Assembly: GCA_029465975.1 (NCBI GenBank)
Contig: CM055744.1
Location: 10,015,596 to 10,079,595, forward strand
Source of the DNA: Dallia pectoralis
Lineage: Eukaryota; Chordata; Actinopteri; Esociformes; Umbridae
Direction of reading: 5' to 3'
DNA length: 64,000 nt
This document shows, in pieces, positions 13,140 to 26,600 of the stretch (position 1 is the stretch's first letter; each line of letters begins with the position of its first letter). Position numbers and translations under genes: made by a program. Below the pieces are notes generated by a model. The model was not told where the DNA came from and did not search any database. It saw only the letters and a program-made list of their open reading frames with translations.

Positions 13140-13285
13140 GAGACTGGTTCCTCTCATGGTTTCTACTTAAATTCTGTTCCTAGGTGCTTGATGCATGCCC
13201 TGTCAGATTTTAGGCTGGGTGTTTGAAAAGCACTTTGTGACAACGGTTGTTGTATAAAGAGCTTTTAAATATATATTTAATTGAG
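13140..13285 (+). repeat. Dispersed retroelement 3' tail, copy 1
   Basis: Text TTAGGCTGGGTGTTTGAAAA, then GCACTTTGTGACAACGG and an AT-rich end. Two further copies lie in this window (13600-13722 and 45820-45910), all in the same orientation, so it is an interspersed repeat with a defined 3' end, probably a LINE/SINE tail. Confidence 0.6.
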
Positions 13286-13599
13286 CCACATGTGGAAAGT
13301 TGGAACGTTACCGACACATGAGCATCTGAAGAGTACACATTATCAAAAAGTCAAAATAAATAAAATCATGTTAAATAAAAACATGTCATCTTTTTAGTAA
13401 GCTTGTTTGCCATGGTTTTTTTGAAGTAATACATTGTTAATATGAATGCATGAATGGTAGATAAAAGAAGGTTATCACAAATACTGTGGTACATTTTGGT
13501 TTGTTTGTGGGAGAAATATATAAGGCATTATTGTCCGGGACATGTGGTTACCCTAAACTGAAAACGTATTTCTCAGAACATGGTTCCTCAAAGTTCTTA

Positions 13600-13722
13600 A
13601 ATTCAACAAATTAGGGAGTTTTTCCTAGCCACTGTGTATGAACATGTTGAAGAGCACTCTGTCAGGCTGTTTTTAAAGGCCCTTTGTGACAACTGTCGTT
13701 GAAAAATAAATTTGATTGATAG
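13600..13722 (+). repeat. Dispersed retroelement 3' tail, copy 2
   Basis: Contains GGAGTTTTTCCTAGCCACTG, then CCCTTTGTGACAACTGTCG and ends AATAAATTTGATTGAT. Same family and orientation as 13140-13285, only about 400 bp away. Confidence 0.6.
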
Positions 13723-14395
13723 TTGGCTAGTCACTTGAAAAACGTATTAAAAATTAAATGTGATTTATTATTCTTTTCATTCATCCAATCAGCGTTTAAA
13801 TAACTCAACAAATAAAAAAGTTAATATAACTAATGCTGAACATGAAATAGGCTTGGAATGCATACTGAAAAGTTTTTCAGATTTGCATGATTGTTCAGAG
13901 ATTTGCTATGCAACCCCCAAATGCATTGCCTTGTAATAAATAAATAAAAATCACAATAACTTTTTGAAATAAAAGACAGAATAACAATCCTGTAAAGTGT
14001 TTGTTTATTGTACCACATTTCACAATAGTGCAAGAAACACAACACTTGGGAGAAACACCATTTGACGACTGTACACAGCAGTACAGATTTGTCACGATGA
14101 CGCCCCATTCCAGACTAAGAACAACACTGGCCAGATAATGATACAAAAACCGATGAGGGAATCCTTTGAACGCATTCTAGAAAATATAGCTTATCTTGTC
14201 AGCCAAAATTCCAGATATACCCCCCAAAAAATCTGGATGTAATTTGTTGTTTCAGCCAGGCTAGAACGGCTTTGGTTGTACTTTGGAATTTCACCTTAAC
14301 AAGGATTTGATGTTGCAGCGTAAGCCACTACACTGCATGTTAACCTAAACCTTAGAGATATTGGGATTTTACTCATTATCAAATAGGTAATGCGA
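13723..14395. other. Spacer between asip side and ahcy 3' end
   Basis: Nothing beyond AT-rich sequence and short chance ORFs. Part may be ahcy 3' UTR if a poly(A) site further downstream than 14396 is used (a second minus-strand AATAAA lies near 14003). Confidence 0.4.
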
Positions 14396-14401
14396 TTTAT
14401 T
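14396..14401 (-). terminator. ahcy: Candidate ahcy polyadenylation signal
   Basis: TTTATT on + reads AATAAA on the coding strand, about 250 nt past the ahcy stop at 14650. This would give a short 3' UTR. Confidence 0.5.
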
Positions 14402-14649
14402 TAAAAACAAATGGTGAATTAGAAGCCACATAACACTCGTCGTTACTTGAAAGGCAAAAGAGCTCTGGTTGGAATCTAACGATGAGTGGATACAGTGGAA
14501 AAGACAGTATGATGATCAGTTCAAAAACATTCTATTGCGTAGAGAACTCCTGAGAAGTGTTCCTTATCCAGACCCATGTGCCCGCACACCTCGACCCCCG
14601 AACCAGACCAGGACTCTGGGCCGTACCTTTGCCACCGGTGACAAACTCG

Positions 14650-17600
14650 TCAATAGCGGTAGTGGTCTGGCTTGAAGGGTCCATCGCGGGGCAGACCCAG
14701 GTATTTGGCCTGTTTTTCTGTCAGCTTGGTCAGCTTGACGCCAAGCTTGTCAAGATGGGCGGCCGCCACCTCCTCATCCAGCTAGAGACAGAAAATAATG
14801 TCAAGTCGGGAAGTGTTTCCTTACACTGAGAAAAAAAATGCTTAAAACAATTAAAGGTCTCAATCCTCACTAACTAAATACCTTTACCACAGTAAACTTT
14901 ACCATGTAAATTGCCGCCAGTGAATACAGTCATTCCATGAGTAAAGTCAACGGTCATCCCAGACTTTTTCACAGCAAGTCACAAACACATCTCTTGCACT
15001 TAGCTCATAGTTTGTTTCAGTTAACATGCTCACCACCAACCCATGTGTGTCACTTAATCCAAAAATAGTGAAATGCTCGAGAATACCTGCTGGTGTGGTG
15101 CAAGAGGACTTTTTCATTTAGGAAAAACATAACTAAAATATGATCACAACCGCTACAGGCACAGCCAATCACATTCCTGCTAAAGGCACAGCCAATCACA
15201 ATCCTGCTACAGGCCCGACCTCATTTTAAACCTCAGAAACACATCTGGGGAGCATTCATTCTGACCAACAAAACATAGTCACAGAACATTTTAGGAAAAG
15301 ACTAAATATTTACCAATCGAACACTTCTGTTTGGCAGAATAAATAGAAATGCAGCAAAAAGAATAACAAGTTCTGAGACATGTTTACATATGATCTGGCA
15401 TAAACTCCCTTAACCAAACTGTTACAGAAGCAGTATGAATTATATAACAGTTGGACAATGTTTTAGCTAATGCTATTCAGTGTTATCACCAAAACCCACA
15501 AAATCCCATGTCTTTACGTTGCATTGTACAAAACAACATCAAGGTTAGTGTGGTTGACCACATAGTAGATGCTCAATATCTATGTCTGATAGTCACATTA
15601 TGTATTTGTAGGCACTGAATACAAATCATCTTAATAAGACAAAAATGCATGTTCTGATAATTTCCCCATGCAACATAACATAAGAGTGCCTGCACAGGGA
15701 TAACCAACACTTCCAGGACAAAAACATAATTATATTTGGTCTTATTCTAAGCTCAGTGGCTCACCTTCTTGGGTAGGAAGTATACTCCCAGGGGATATTT
15801 GATGTTGTTCTTCCACAGTTCAATCTGGGCCAGCACCTGGTTGGTGAAGGAGTTGCTCATGACGAAGCTGGGGTGACCCATGGCACAGCCTAGATTAACC
15901 AACCTGCCCTCAGCCAGGACGATGATGTGGCGGCCGTTCTTCATGACGTAGCGGTCCACCTGGCAGGACCCCGACATGAGATGAAAACATCACCGACTGA
16001 TACTAAAACCCAGGGGTTGTGAACTCGTGTGAAATGCCTGGCTTAATTGTAATTTAAATTCATTGGATTGTCATTCTAAATAAAATGTCCCCGTGGTTTA
16101 TAGTTCAGTATAATCATCTGACAACTGCATGATAATCTGTCCATGTTTGCTATTGTAAAGTAGGTAAGTTAGACCTGAAACGCATTTGCAACAACAACCT
16201 GGGATCAATTAGGTTAAATGCCTTGCATAGGGACAGAAGAGAATTCCACTTCAGCTTACAGATGGCGTAACTGAGCAACAATGTCGCCACCAATGTCATG
16301 TAACTGCAAACAGAGCCCGTATAAATGCACATAGTGCGTGTAGGTAGGTGTGTGAGATAGTCTAGACCCACCTGAGGCTTTATGTTGATCTTCTCAGCTG
16401 CATTTGCATTGAGCCAGTTCATGTCGATCTCACAGTCGAAGTGGCCAATGTTGCAAACTATGGCATCATCTTTCATGTGCTCGAAGTGTCTGGGGAAAAT
16501 ACGGGCGTACGTTAAACGACATGTCCTAGACACGACTGCAGTGGCACTTCAAAGAGATTAAGGTACTGGCGCTTTTAAGTTTGTCAAAAGGTCAGCTTCA
16601 CGTTCACGCAACTCACAAAGATTTAGAAGGATTTCACTGTGTCAAGTGCCTTGCATTTGAAACCGCCAAGACATCAAACCAATTGAAAACATTGCAAATA
16701 TATTTCATTTGCATAATTTCTCACGAGAACATATTTTGGAAATGTTTCCCTTTTCCAGTTATACAGGTAAATGTGTGTCCCAAGCAATTTTATGTAGCCA
16801 TAGACGGGACCTTTCAATTATTCCTGACTGGACAGCTCAGATAAATTAATGTGGATAAATGTGATAACCATTTATAAATGGCACCATAACATTGGCACAG
16901 TACGCTAAATTATGTGCAAGTGCTGGTTAACATTGAATAGATGAAACTGCTGAAACTGACTCTAAAGCAATACCTACTTCCCCAAAAGGATACTCTCACA
17001 GCCAGTGGTGGTCACAAAAATGTTCCCCTCCTTGCAAGCCTCTTCCATGGTGGTGACTTCATATCCTACGACACATATTAGAATAAATTAAACTAGATGA
17101 TGATAATGTAATTAATAGCAAAACGTTCAGCATTGTCAAAAAGATTCCTATAACATTTGTGAGGCACATGGGATGAAACAAAAACCAAACCCGAAGGAGT
17201 TGCCTCCATCTAGAATTATGTAAATGACACACTGTTGAACAGCACATACACACCCTCCATCTAGAATTATGTAAATGACACACTGATGAACAGCATATAC
17301 ACACCCTCCATCTAGAATTATGTGAATGACACACTGATGAACAAGCACATACACACCTTCCATCGCAGCCTGTAGGGCATTAATAGGGTCCACCTCTGTG
17401 ACAATAACACGGGCACCAAATCCACGGAGGGCCTGAACGCAGCCCTTGCCAACGTCGCCGTAGCCTGCAACGACTGCCACCTTCCCAGCAATCATCACAT
17501 CAGTCGCCCGCTTGATGCCGTCTATCAGAGACTCTCTACAGCCATACAGATTGTCAAACTTGCTCTGGAGGGGGGGGGGGAACAGAGAGATGCATCATTT

Positions 17601-20600
17601 TAAAAGTGTATAGAAACCAAATGCTGCTTCCTCACAAGGATGAGACACTACAAAATCAAAAGCAGATCCTACAAGTCCTGTAATTAGCGAGGTGGAGCCG
17701 GCGTGGATCAGACTTGTTGATCCACCATATCCCAGATACGCTCAATTAGATTTGGGTCGGGGGTATTTGAAGCCAGGGCAACACCATGAACTCCAATTAG
17801 AGACCACTACGTACTGTTTATAAAGCACTCTCAGTATGATAGAAAACAACAGACACAAATGAATATAACAATTTAACACCTTAATCCAGGAAAGATATGC
17901 AACAGTATTATGGGGTCAGGGCCTTGTCATGTAACCAAAAGGTTGCGGTTTAGATCCCCGATCTGACAATGAAAAACCAGTTGTGCCCTTGAGCAAGGCG
18001 CATAACCCTACTCACTAGAGTAGAATATGCTATATGATTTAAATGTACAATGTTGACCATAAAGTATAACTTATGTTCCTGAGTTTGTTAGTAGCACAGC
18101 CCTGTTATTTCCAACTGTAATTTTCCAATTAAACAATCAACCATTTGAGTCATTTCACAGAGTTTGGGAAAAATCCATTGGTTATGGTCTATGACTGGAA
18201 TTACCCAACTGTGTGTGCGCGCAGTGTGGCAGGGCACATTATCCTGCTGTAAGAGGCCACTGCCATTAGGGAACAGCCTAACCATATGCACACATTGTCC
18301 ACGAGACGCAAGAAAAAAAAAATTGACTCAACGAACCGGACAACCTTCTTTCGCTGCTTCATAATCCATTTTCTAGATAGATAGAGTGTGGGGAAACATT
18401 CCTCCTGTAAACAGCATTAACATTTTCAGAGACTACGACTGATTTTCTATTGTTTCAGACCAGACGTGACAGCCTATGTTGCCATCGCACATCAATGTCA
18501 TTAGGTACTCACCACTTCTGACGGGGAGACCCCCACAAGCCTTACCATTTTAGACATTCTCCATCCCATCATAACAATCCGGCCCTAGTCGGAGTTACCC
18601 GGGTCTTTACTCCGGCCCATTTCTCCTGCATCCAACACATTGACTACGAGAACTGACTGTTCATTATTATTATTATATTGCCGTAGCAGATGGCAGAGTT
18701 TGGTATTGTGGGAATTTAGGGACAAGTTCTACCAGTTTGTCTGGCATTCTGCTGGCAATAAAGCAGATGGCAGTGTGGTAATTACATGACATATTAAAGA
18801 GCTTAAAAAAACAATAAAGTCAAAGATCAAGAAGGCAGAATTATTTTTTTTGCTTAATGCAAGTATAACAATCAAATGACAAAATAGCCTTACTAATGAC
18901 TATGCTCCAAAACCACATGATTCTACACATGGTTTTGTTTTTCGTTGAACAGCATTCTGTTAGAATAAACTGAACTCCATTTAGTCCTTGGGACTGACGA
19001 AATGCTCTTTGGGATGAAATCAATTTAAACTAATTGTAATCCAATTTGTACAAAGGCTCTCAAATGCCCAATAATCTCTGATTACAACCTTATTCATAAA
19101 CCGGCAAGTAAAGTGTACTTTTTATTAAAAAACACTCCCAAATATATTGTTCTAGATTGATTTAAACACTTTCATATTCTCATTGATAAATAAAATTGGA
19201 CATCGAGTTTCCAATAGGAATGGAACGATTATAGATTTGATGGTACAATAATAATCAGAGATTCACCATACGTAGGCATTCATCTATTTCAGAACACTAG
19301 TGATATATCAAATCACAACCAGTACATTTAATTACTGGTTTTATAAAAACAAAATAAGTGGCTTTTGTTTTAATCAGTTGCGGCTTTGCGAAACAGAAGT
19401 CATATAGTTACACTAATAATACAGTACAAAATAAACAAAAATATCTTCGGAATTAAAGAATTAGCCATCTCTTTAAACATCCATGTCATTTTTGCAAAAC
19501 AAAACAAATTGAGTCAAAGGCTTGATCAACTAGAAGATTACAAAATAATCACATGCGTTTTTCTATTTGCATATTATTTCTACATGTTTTGTGTTTGTTC
19601 ATCTTGTGTAGAGAACTTGTGAAACATGATGGAAAAATTATTTTGTTGGCTAATCTTACATAACTATTAACTAGCGTGCACTCAACAGACTGCTACTTTG
19701 TTGAACTCCGTTACCTATACCCTGAAGACGCAAGTTCTGCATAGGATATCCGTCGTCCAGAAACACTCCACGATCATTCTTCAAGTATACAAAAAACACT
19801 CATATACTGGCAACTTTAGGTGTTTTTTTCGGTGGATATATAGAGCATGGTTGCTCCCTCTACCATTGGGGCTATCGTGACAGTAAGTGCCGCACGACAT
19901 TTTATCTGGTGTAACTACACTTTCGTTCCGGCTGCAGTCTGTAGGTTGCGCCGGCAATGTTGCTTTTCTTACTGTGCAACCATGGTTCATAGAAAAATTA
20001 TGTACCATAATGTCCCTTTTAGAGAGTGAGAACAGAAACACAGGGTCTAGCCGAGCCTTTACGGTTACAAAACTGTGATGTTTTAACAGTGGTTAATGGT
20101 GAAATTGGTTAATAGCTGCATCCCTAGTTCCCAATCACCATGCATATTACTGCAGTTAGAAGTTCCTGAATTTAGTAAACAAGCCACAAAGCTGCAATAT
20201 TTTTAGATCAATTTGATGATAAACTTCATAAATTAACGTAAAAAAATCTGTAGAAGATTCCCGATTCTGTGGGAAACCATTGATGCAATCGCATCAAAGT
20301 TAAATATATTACAATTAATGACGATATAAGAAGTATTATAGTGTTCAAGCGTTCTCAACCAAACGCCATTTTCGAGACAGGTAGCAATGGCACAGCTATA
20401 GAAAGCATGATTGTAGTTTATTGGCCAATAAATTAGCCAATGATGAATTGGCAGATAGGGAATCTGTGTCTACTATGGTAGGAAAACTGAATGGCCCTAA
20501 GAGAGTAAGACTGTACCTTGGTGACAGAGTCGTTGACATTGATAGCAGGGATCTTGAGCTCTCCATTCTTCAACATCTTGTAGAGATTGTGCACGCCAGT

Positions 20601-23600
20601 GGTGGTCTCCTCAGACACGCCTTTGATGCCTGTTTGGACAATGTTTCATTAACACCAGGAAGTGGCACAAATATGCCTGAATTCAGGGCCATAGCCTGAA
20701 AAATTCACAAAAATGTACTTGTGAGACCTTTCAAACATGCATTCCCTTCAATTAGCTATTAACACAGTAAAGTATCAAACACACACACTTGGGTCAACAT
20801 CTAATCTGCTGTATGCCTTTTTAAACCTATATTGTGAAATGTAAGGGTTGGGTAACTGATGGCAGACCTCTACTTCTCTTCTGGGATAACAGAAATTTGC
20901 CACTGGTCGACATGTCAGTGGAAACCAGTAACACCTATTGAGATGTGCTTTTTGTTCCAAGTAAATCAAGAGATGAATTGGGTTATATGAAGGTTGGAGT
21001 AGGTCTTCATTCATTCCCTTCCACAGGGACACCATTTTAAAGCTGCAAACCAAGATACTCGAGTTCCCCCCCCATTTCTCTCAGATTTGGCTCTGGGTAA
21101 TGCTGCCACCTAGAGTTTAACACTGATAACTACAGCCCTGCTGGTGTTTATATAAATACCAACCATGCAAAAGATTTGCTTGAATGTGATTTTAGCAACA
21201 AACAAAAAATATGGTAAAACCGACACTATATGTATTGTTTTTGCAAACATGTTATTAGAAGTGGCGTTTAAAGGACACAGGGAAAAGTAGAGAAACGAAG
21301 AAAGAGTATAGAAACAGCATATGCAAAACCACAGCTATTGGTGCGTTTCTGATTAAATTGGAGTCACTCGTTACTGGTTGATTCACTTCCAAATGGTGAC
21401 CTATATTAGGTTGTTACTATTATCTCTATCAGGAATATCAAGTCATCTAGCTAGAGTCCGAAAACTAGCACAATCAGGACTCGATGGGAAAAATTACATT
21501 CATTTTCACTTTGGAGGTCATTGCTCATATTAAAAAGGTTAGGTAGGTCTGAAACACATGTAATTACTGATTTGGAGGTGTGGTATGCAAATAGTTAAAA
21601 AAGAAAGATGCGGTGGCTGCACAATGGGAAGTTTACTCCATTCAAGACTTAATGGAGACTTGGAAAGAGACAGAGTCATGGAACACTGGAGAAGACAGCG
21701 ATGCACCCACAATTATGAGAACATAGGAGCCATAATGACAAAGGTTTAGAGGGCTTAGAAACATAAGTTTGTATCTAAAACAAGAGCCTTTGTCTGCTTA
21801 TGAGATTGGCTTCAAGGACTGAGTTCATTCAAAGTGAGTTATTGTTCATCATGACTTGTTAAAGTGCAGAATAAGGTAATGTTCGCGCCACCAATGGTAC
21901 CTGGTGTTGCTAACCATGGAGCTAATGACACTGGCTTTAATAACTCGGTAGTATAAAAAATGCCTTACCTGGCAGCAGTTTGGCGTACTTCTTGTGGACC
22001 ATGTTGGTCAGGTCACCACCATCATCCAGGATCATGTTTAGGGGCTGGCCATCCTTCCAGTAGATGGTCTGCTCGATGCACCACACATACTCTTCATCGG
22101 TCATGCCCTTCCAAGCGTACACTGAAACAGGAAGAAAATCCGGGTTGATAAGTGGCTGCTTTGGAAACTGCAACATCCAGGGATGGTTGAGTAGGTGTAA
22201 AGCTGGAGCTCATTAATTGATGTACATTTGTTCATGTTTAAGCCAATTGTACAAAACACACACACGCCAAGCAGTGTAAAGAATGAATGGTCTTCAAGAG
22301 AAAGACAGAAAAGAGAAAGGAAATGGAGCCCCAAACCTGTGCAGTAATTTGTACAACAACCTTTTGACCATCTGCCTTCTCTCTGGCCCACCCACTGAGA
22401 CTGTAGAGGAGATGGCCTTAAACCCTCAATACACCAACTGTGACAACAGTGGCTTTCTAATGTATGTGGCTTTTCAGTGGATATGTTTTCTACCACCTAT
22501 ACGACTGGTATACTAATGTCTTTATAATAAGCGGATAAGTGCAGGAGCCATGGGCTACAAATGACAGGAACTTGCAGCATCTGCTAAGCTTCAGTAAGAG
22601 CAAAGCCAGACAGGTGGAACCTGAGGCAAAGGAAATGAATGGATCGGAGGCCATCTGGTTTGATAAGGGCATAATGTAGCTTCAGGTACCACAGAGAGCC
22701 AGGACATGATGGTTAACTTCAGTAAGCCTGCCGTTTTGTCTTTACTGGTTTCAGTAATAAAAGGTTATAAATTGTGTGACCTCACTTCTGCTAGAGTCAC
22801 TACATTTATGTAGTTTAAAAAGGCTTATCCAAAGCCCCGAACACTGAGTGAATTTATTCAATCATTTTGTCTCTATGCCGGTACATAATAGGATTTAAAA
22901 TAATACAATGAGAACAAAGGAAAAACTACAGACCGTCAGCCTTAAATTATGGACTTTTACACCCATAAAAATCTATAAACAAGGTTAAGTAAAAGATTAG
23001 AGGTATATAAAAAGTTCTTGCCCTTGAGCAAGCAAGTCAGGTTACTGTCTTTCGAACCTTTTCCAAGGGAGGGATTACACTGAAAAAGAAGTCTCCATCT
23101 AATGTTCTCAATGTTCAATGTAGACACAGACAGCAGTGTGCCCGTATAAAACAAGTGGTTTAAGTGTAGGAAGTTATACATTATAGGCCCAGGATCAAAT
23201 TCTTCAGCTAATCTAACCAATGTTGTCGGCAAAGAGGTGCCGCAAAATGGCGGAATTGGCTCAGTTCATATGTAAGAGTAGTCCACTGCATCAGGCATGA
23301 CCACATGGTGAGTTTCATTATGCAGAAAATATTTAATTCTAAATTCAGATCATTATGGTGGGCTAATCATATCATGCGATTAGAAAAAAGGCATTTAAAA
23401 AAATTCTAAATAAAAGTCACTCATGTCAAAATACCAGAGACCAAAAAAGTATCTTTTTTTTAAACAATAACTATGATATAACGATTACTGGGTGCAAATA
23501 TATTCAGGGGGTTTTATAGTTTCATTTGTAGACAAATTATCTAGACACTCCTACTGTTCTAGCTTTCCCAGAATACATCCCAGTGCTAGATTGTGGTAAA

Positions 23601-26600
23601 TATCCTCAAGCATTCAACTTGACACACTAGCAATGGGATGTTTCTAAATAGGATGCATGTTTGCCAGGAAGTAAAGCCGTCTACCAAAAGTATAGAAAGC
23701 ATACTGTGCAATTATCCGTTAGGGGACAAATGGTAGTACTATTTTAACCAGTCCCAGTTCAATATAGCGGCGTAACAAACAAAACTAATCCATTCAGAGT
23801 GAAAAGGCTCACATGGCTGCTGAACTCTGTCCTTAGGGACTTACCGACCAATGGAGGGACTGTGTACTTACGGTGAGTCTTATCTCTTGTCACATTGCAC
23901 CAAGGAGGACAAACAGGCTTAAACCGGTTCAAGCCACACAGCCGTTCCCAAAACACAGTCATACATTTACCTGGAACGCCGGTCTTGGCAATGGCTGCAG
24001 CAGCATGGTCCTGAGTGGAGAAGATGTTGCAGCTGGACCACTGAACCTACCGGACAGATGGAGAACGATAACGGTTAACAAGGGCATGCTTATTCATTCT
24101 GGGCATCTCCGTCATTTAGAGGACAATATTATATGGATAATGGTGTTAGATTGGGGCTAATAAGTCGGCACACAGTCACAGTTGGATTTCAGAACACCAG
24201 GGGGCAGTAAAGGGGAGGTAAAAAAAACACTGGGACAAAAGCAAAGTGGATACAAGGTTGTTTATGGGTTGTTTCATTCAACCAAAGCATGAAAGAGGCA
24301 CCTCTTCTGCTGCTAATATTTATAGTTAGGAAACAGACATTCAATAACACTTCAGGCCAAGGCTGATTAAATGTTAACCTTAGAAGCCGGCTGGTTTTCA
24401 GTTATACCTTATCATTAACCGGGTGTCACAGATCTAAATAAGTACCTGATTAGAGGCTTGAAAAGAAAAAAACTGACTGGCTTCAAGGTCCAGAGTTGGG
24501 TTTGAATATTCCGAAAGGGCCAATGTGTTATGTTAGCAGAGCAGCAAATTGTTGTGCTGATTAATAAAGCAATAACACTGCCCTTCAGACTAGTTTAGTA
24601 TCTGGAGCATAAGCAATTGTGATGCCATGCCATACCCTGTACACGGCGCTTGATTGCAGCCAATCTTCTCCAACAGGACAACGATCAGAAGCCAAGCTGC
24701 AAACTATGCAATAACTATTTAGGGAAGAGGCAATAAATTGGTATTCCGGCTATAATGAAGTGGCCAGTATAGTCACCAGATCTCAACTCTGGAGCAGTTG
24801 TGGGAGCAGCTGGACCGTATTGTAAGACGTGCCCATAAAGCCAATACAACAAGTGGAGGTGCTTCAGGTGACATGGGTGAAATTTAAGATTACTTAACTA
24901 GAATGACAAAGGTCTGCAAGGCTGTAATTGCTGCAAATGGAGGATTCTTTGACGGAAGCAAACTTTCTGGGACACAATTATTATTTCAATAGTCTTCTTG
25001 ACAAAAATTGCTAAAGTATGTACTTTCAATGTCAAGTTGCCATGGCAGGTGAAAAACTTACCTTACCAGCCACTAGGGATGGGAATCGAGAACCGGTTCT
25101 TCTTTAGAACCGGTTCCCAGTGAATCGATTCCTTGGAACCGTTAGTGTACCTGCTTAACGATTCCGCTTAACGGTTTGGCTCGTTGCAAATGTGTCATCA
25201 TGACCGTCACACACGAGCTGCGCATTTTGGTTACGCAGAAGCGATCTAAAGTGTGGTTATATTTCACTCGAAAAGACGCCAATGCAGTCATTTGCAACAG
25301 TTGTAAAAGTTTAATTTCGGCAATGGGGGGAACTACCTCCAATATGCAGAAGCATTTGGCCACACAGCACGCAATCCGTTTGCAGGACTGTCGCGTGTTT
25401 GATTCTCTACTACTCAGCGACACAACAACAAGTGAGTCAAGCAGCAGCGGAGCTAATGAGACGGCATCTGCTATTAATGCCAAAGGTAACTTGTCTATTT
25501 AGTTAATGTGAGCGCCATTTCATTGTGTAAACTTTTACTATACGGATAAAAATCTCTATTGTCAATCATTTGCCCAAGTTGATAGTTGTGGTCTTTACAG
25601 AAGACTTCTTTCTATTTTGTATGTCAGTTGAGTTGAATTTAGTTTCAGGTTGAATATTCCCAAAGGAACAAGCTCTTCCTTGACTGTTTACCGTCTGTGT
25701 TTTTTGTTTTTATGGCACTTAAATAGCAGTTTTATTTATTTTTTTGGCTGGACCAATGAATGTGAAAAAATCTATAGGTCCCTGGACTTTACTTTGTAGC
25801 TCACCTACTTTTAGGTTTGTTCTGAGGTTGCTACTAGGGATGCACCGAATATTCGGCCACCGAAAATTTTCGGCCGAAAATGGCCCAAAAGGGCATTTTC
25901 GGTTTTCGGCCGAAATACTTTTATCACCGAAACAATACGGCCGAAATATGTTGTGATCTATTCGGATCCTCTGCACTTCATCGCGACTGTACTTGATCCG
26001 CGTTAAAAGACCATTACTTGGATGCAGAAATAAAGCAGCGCGCACGAGAAATGATCCAAGCGGCTATGGATGCGGAGAACCCGAGTGGAGACCGAGCAGC
26101 AGCGCACCGAGCAGTAGGGCACGGAGCAGTAGGGCACGGAGCAGCAGGGCACGGAGCAGCAGGGCACGGAGCAGCAGGGCACGGAGCAGCAGGGCACGGA
26201 GCAGCAGCGCACGGCAGCAGCAGCGCAGCAGGGCAGCAGCAGCGCACGGAGATCAGAGCGCAGAAAAAAAGACTCGTCTCTCTGCACTAGATGAGGGGCA
26301 TGCACCCTCGTTGTCTGATATGTTCAGTGAAATCCTGCAAGAAAGTGCCTCACATGGGCGTAGGTTTAGGGGGGGACGCTGGGGACATGTCCCCAACAAC
26401 ATTTTAACATGACTAAATTGTCCCCACTAATATTTTAGCGAACTCCGTTAGGAGTTTGTGAAGCGATTTGGGTCAATTCCGACCGCAGAGCCAGGGGGAC
26501 GGTACTAGAAACGCCGTAATTTGATTGGCTAAAAAACCTAGGGGAGGGGAGTTATCTGACACGCTATAAGTACACAGGAGAGTGACTGAAGACAACGGTA

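Noticed and set aside
16150..16533. 127-codon minus ORF starting upstream of the exon at 16372-16489
   Set aside because: The ahcy exon with intron sequence read through at both sides; the real borders are at 16489 and 16372.
17148..17498. Repetitive C-terminal extension after the ahcy NAD-binding exon
   Set aside because: Intron read-through of the 51-bp repeat; the canonical donor at 17356 restores the conserved next exon. Reported as a splicing observation instead.
17925..18060. tRNA gene
   Set aside because: The B-box-like text is degenerate and continues into a SINE body; no cloverleaf can be closed.
25993..26412. Arg/Ser/Ala-rich ORFs on both strands
   Set aside because: Produced by the 15-bp minisatellite within a hAT transposase remnant and running into the third nested element.
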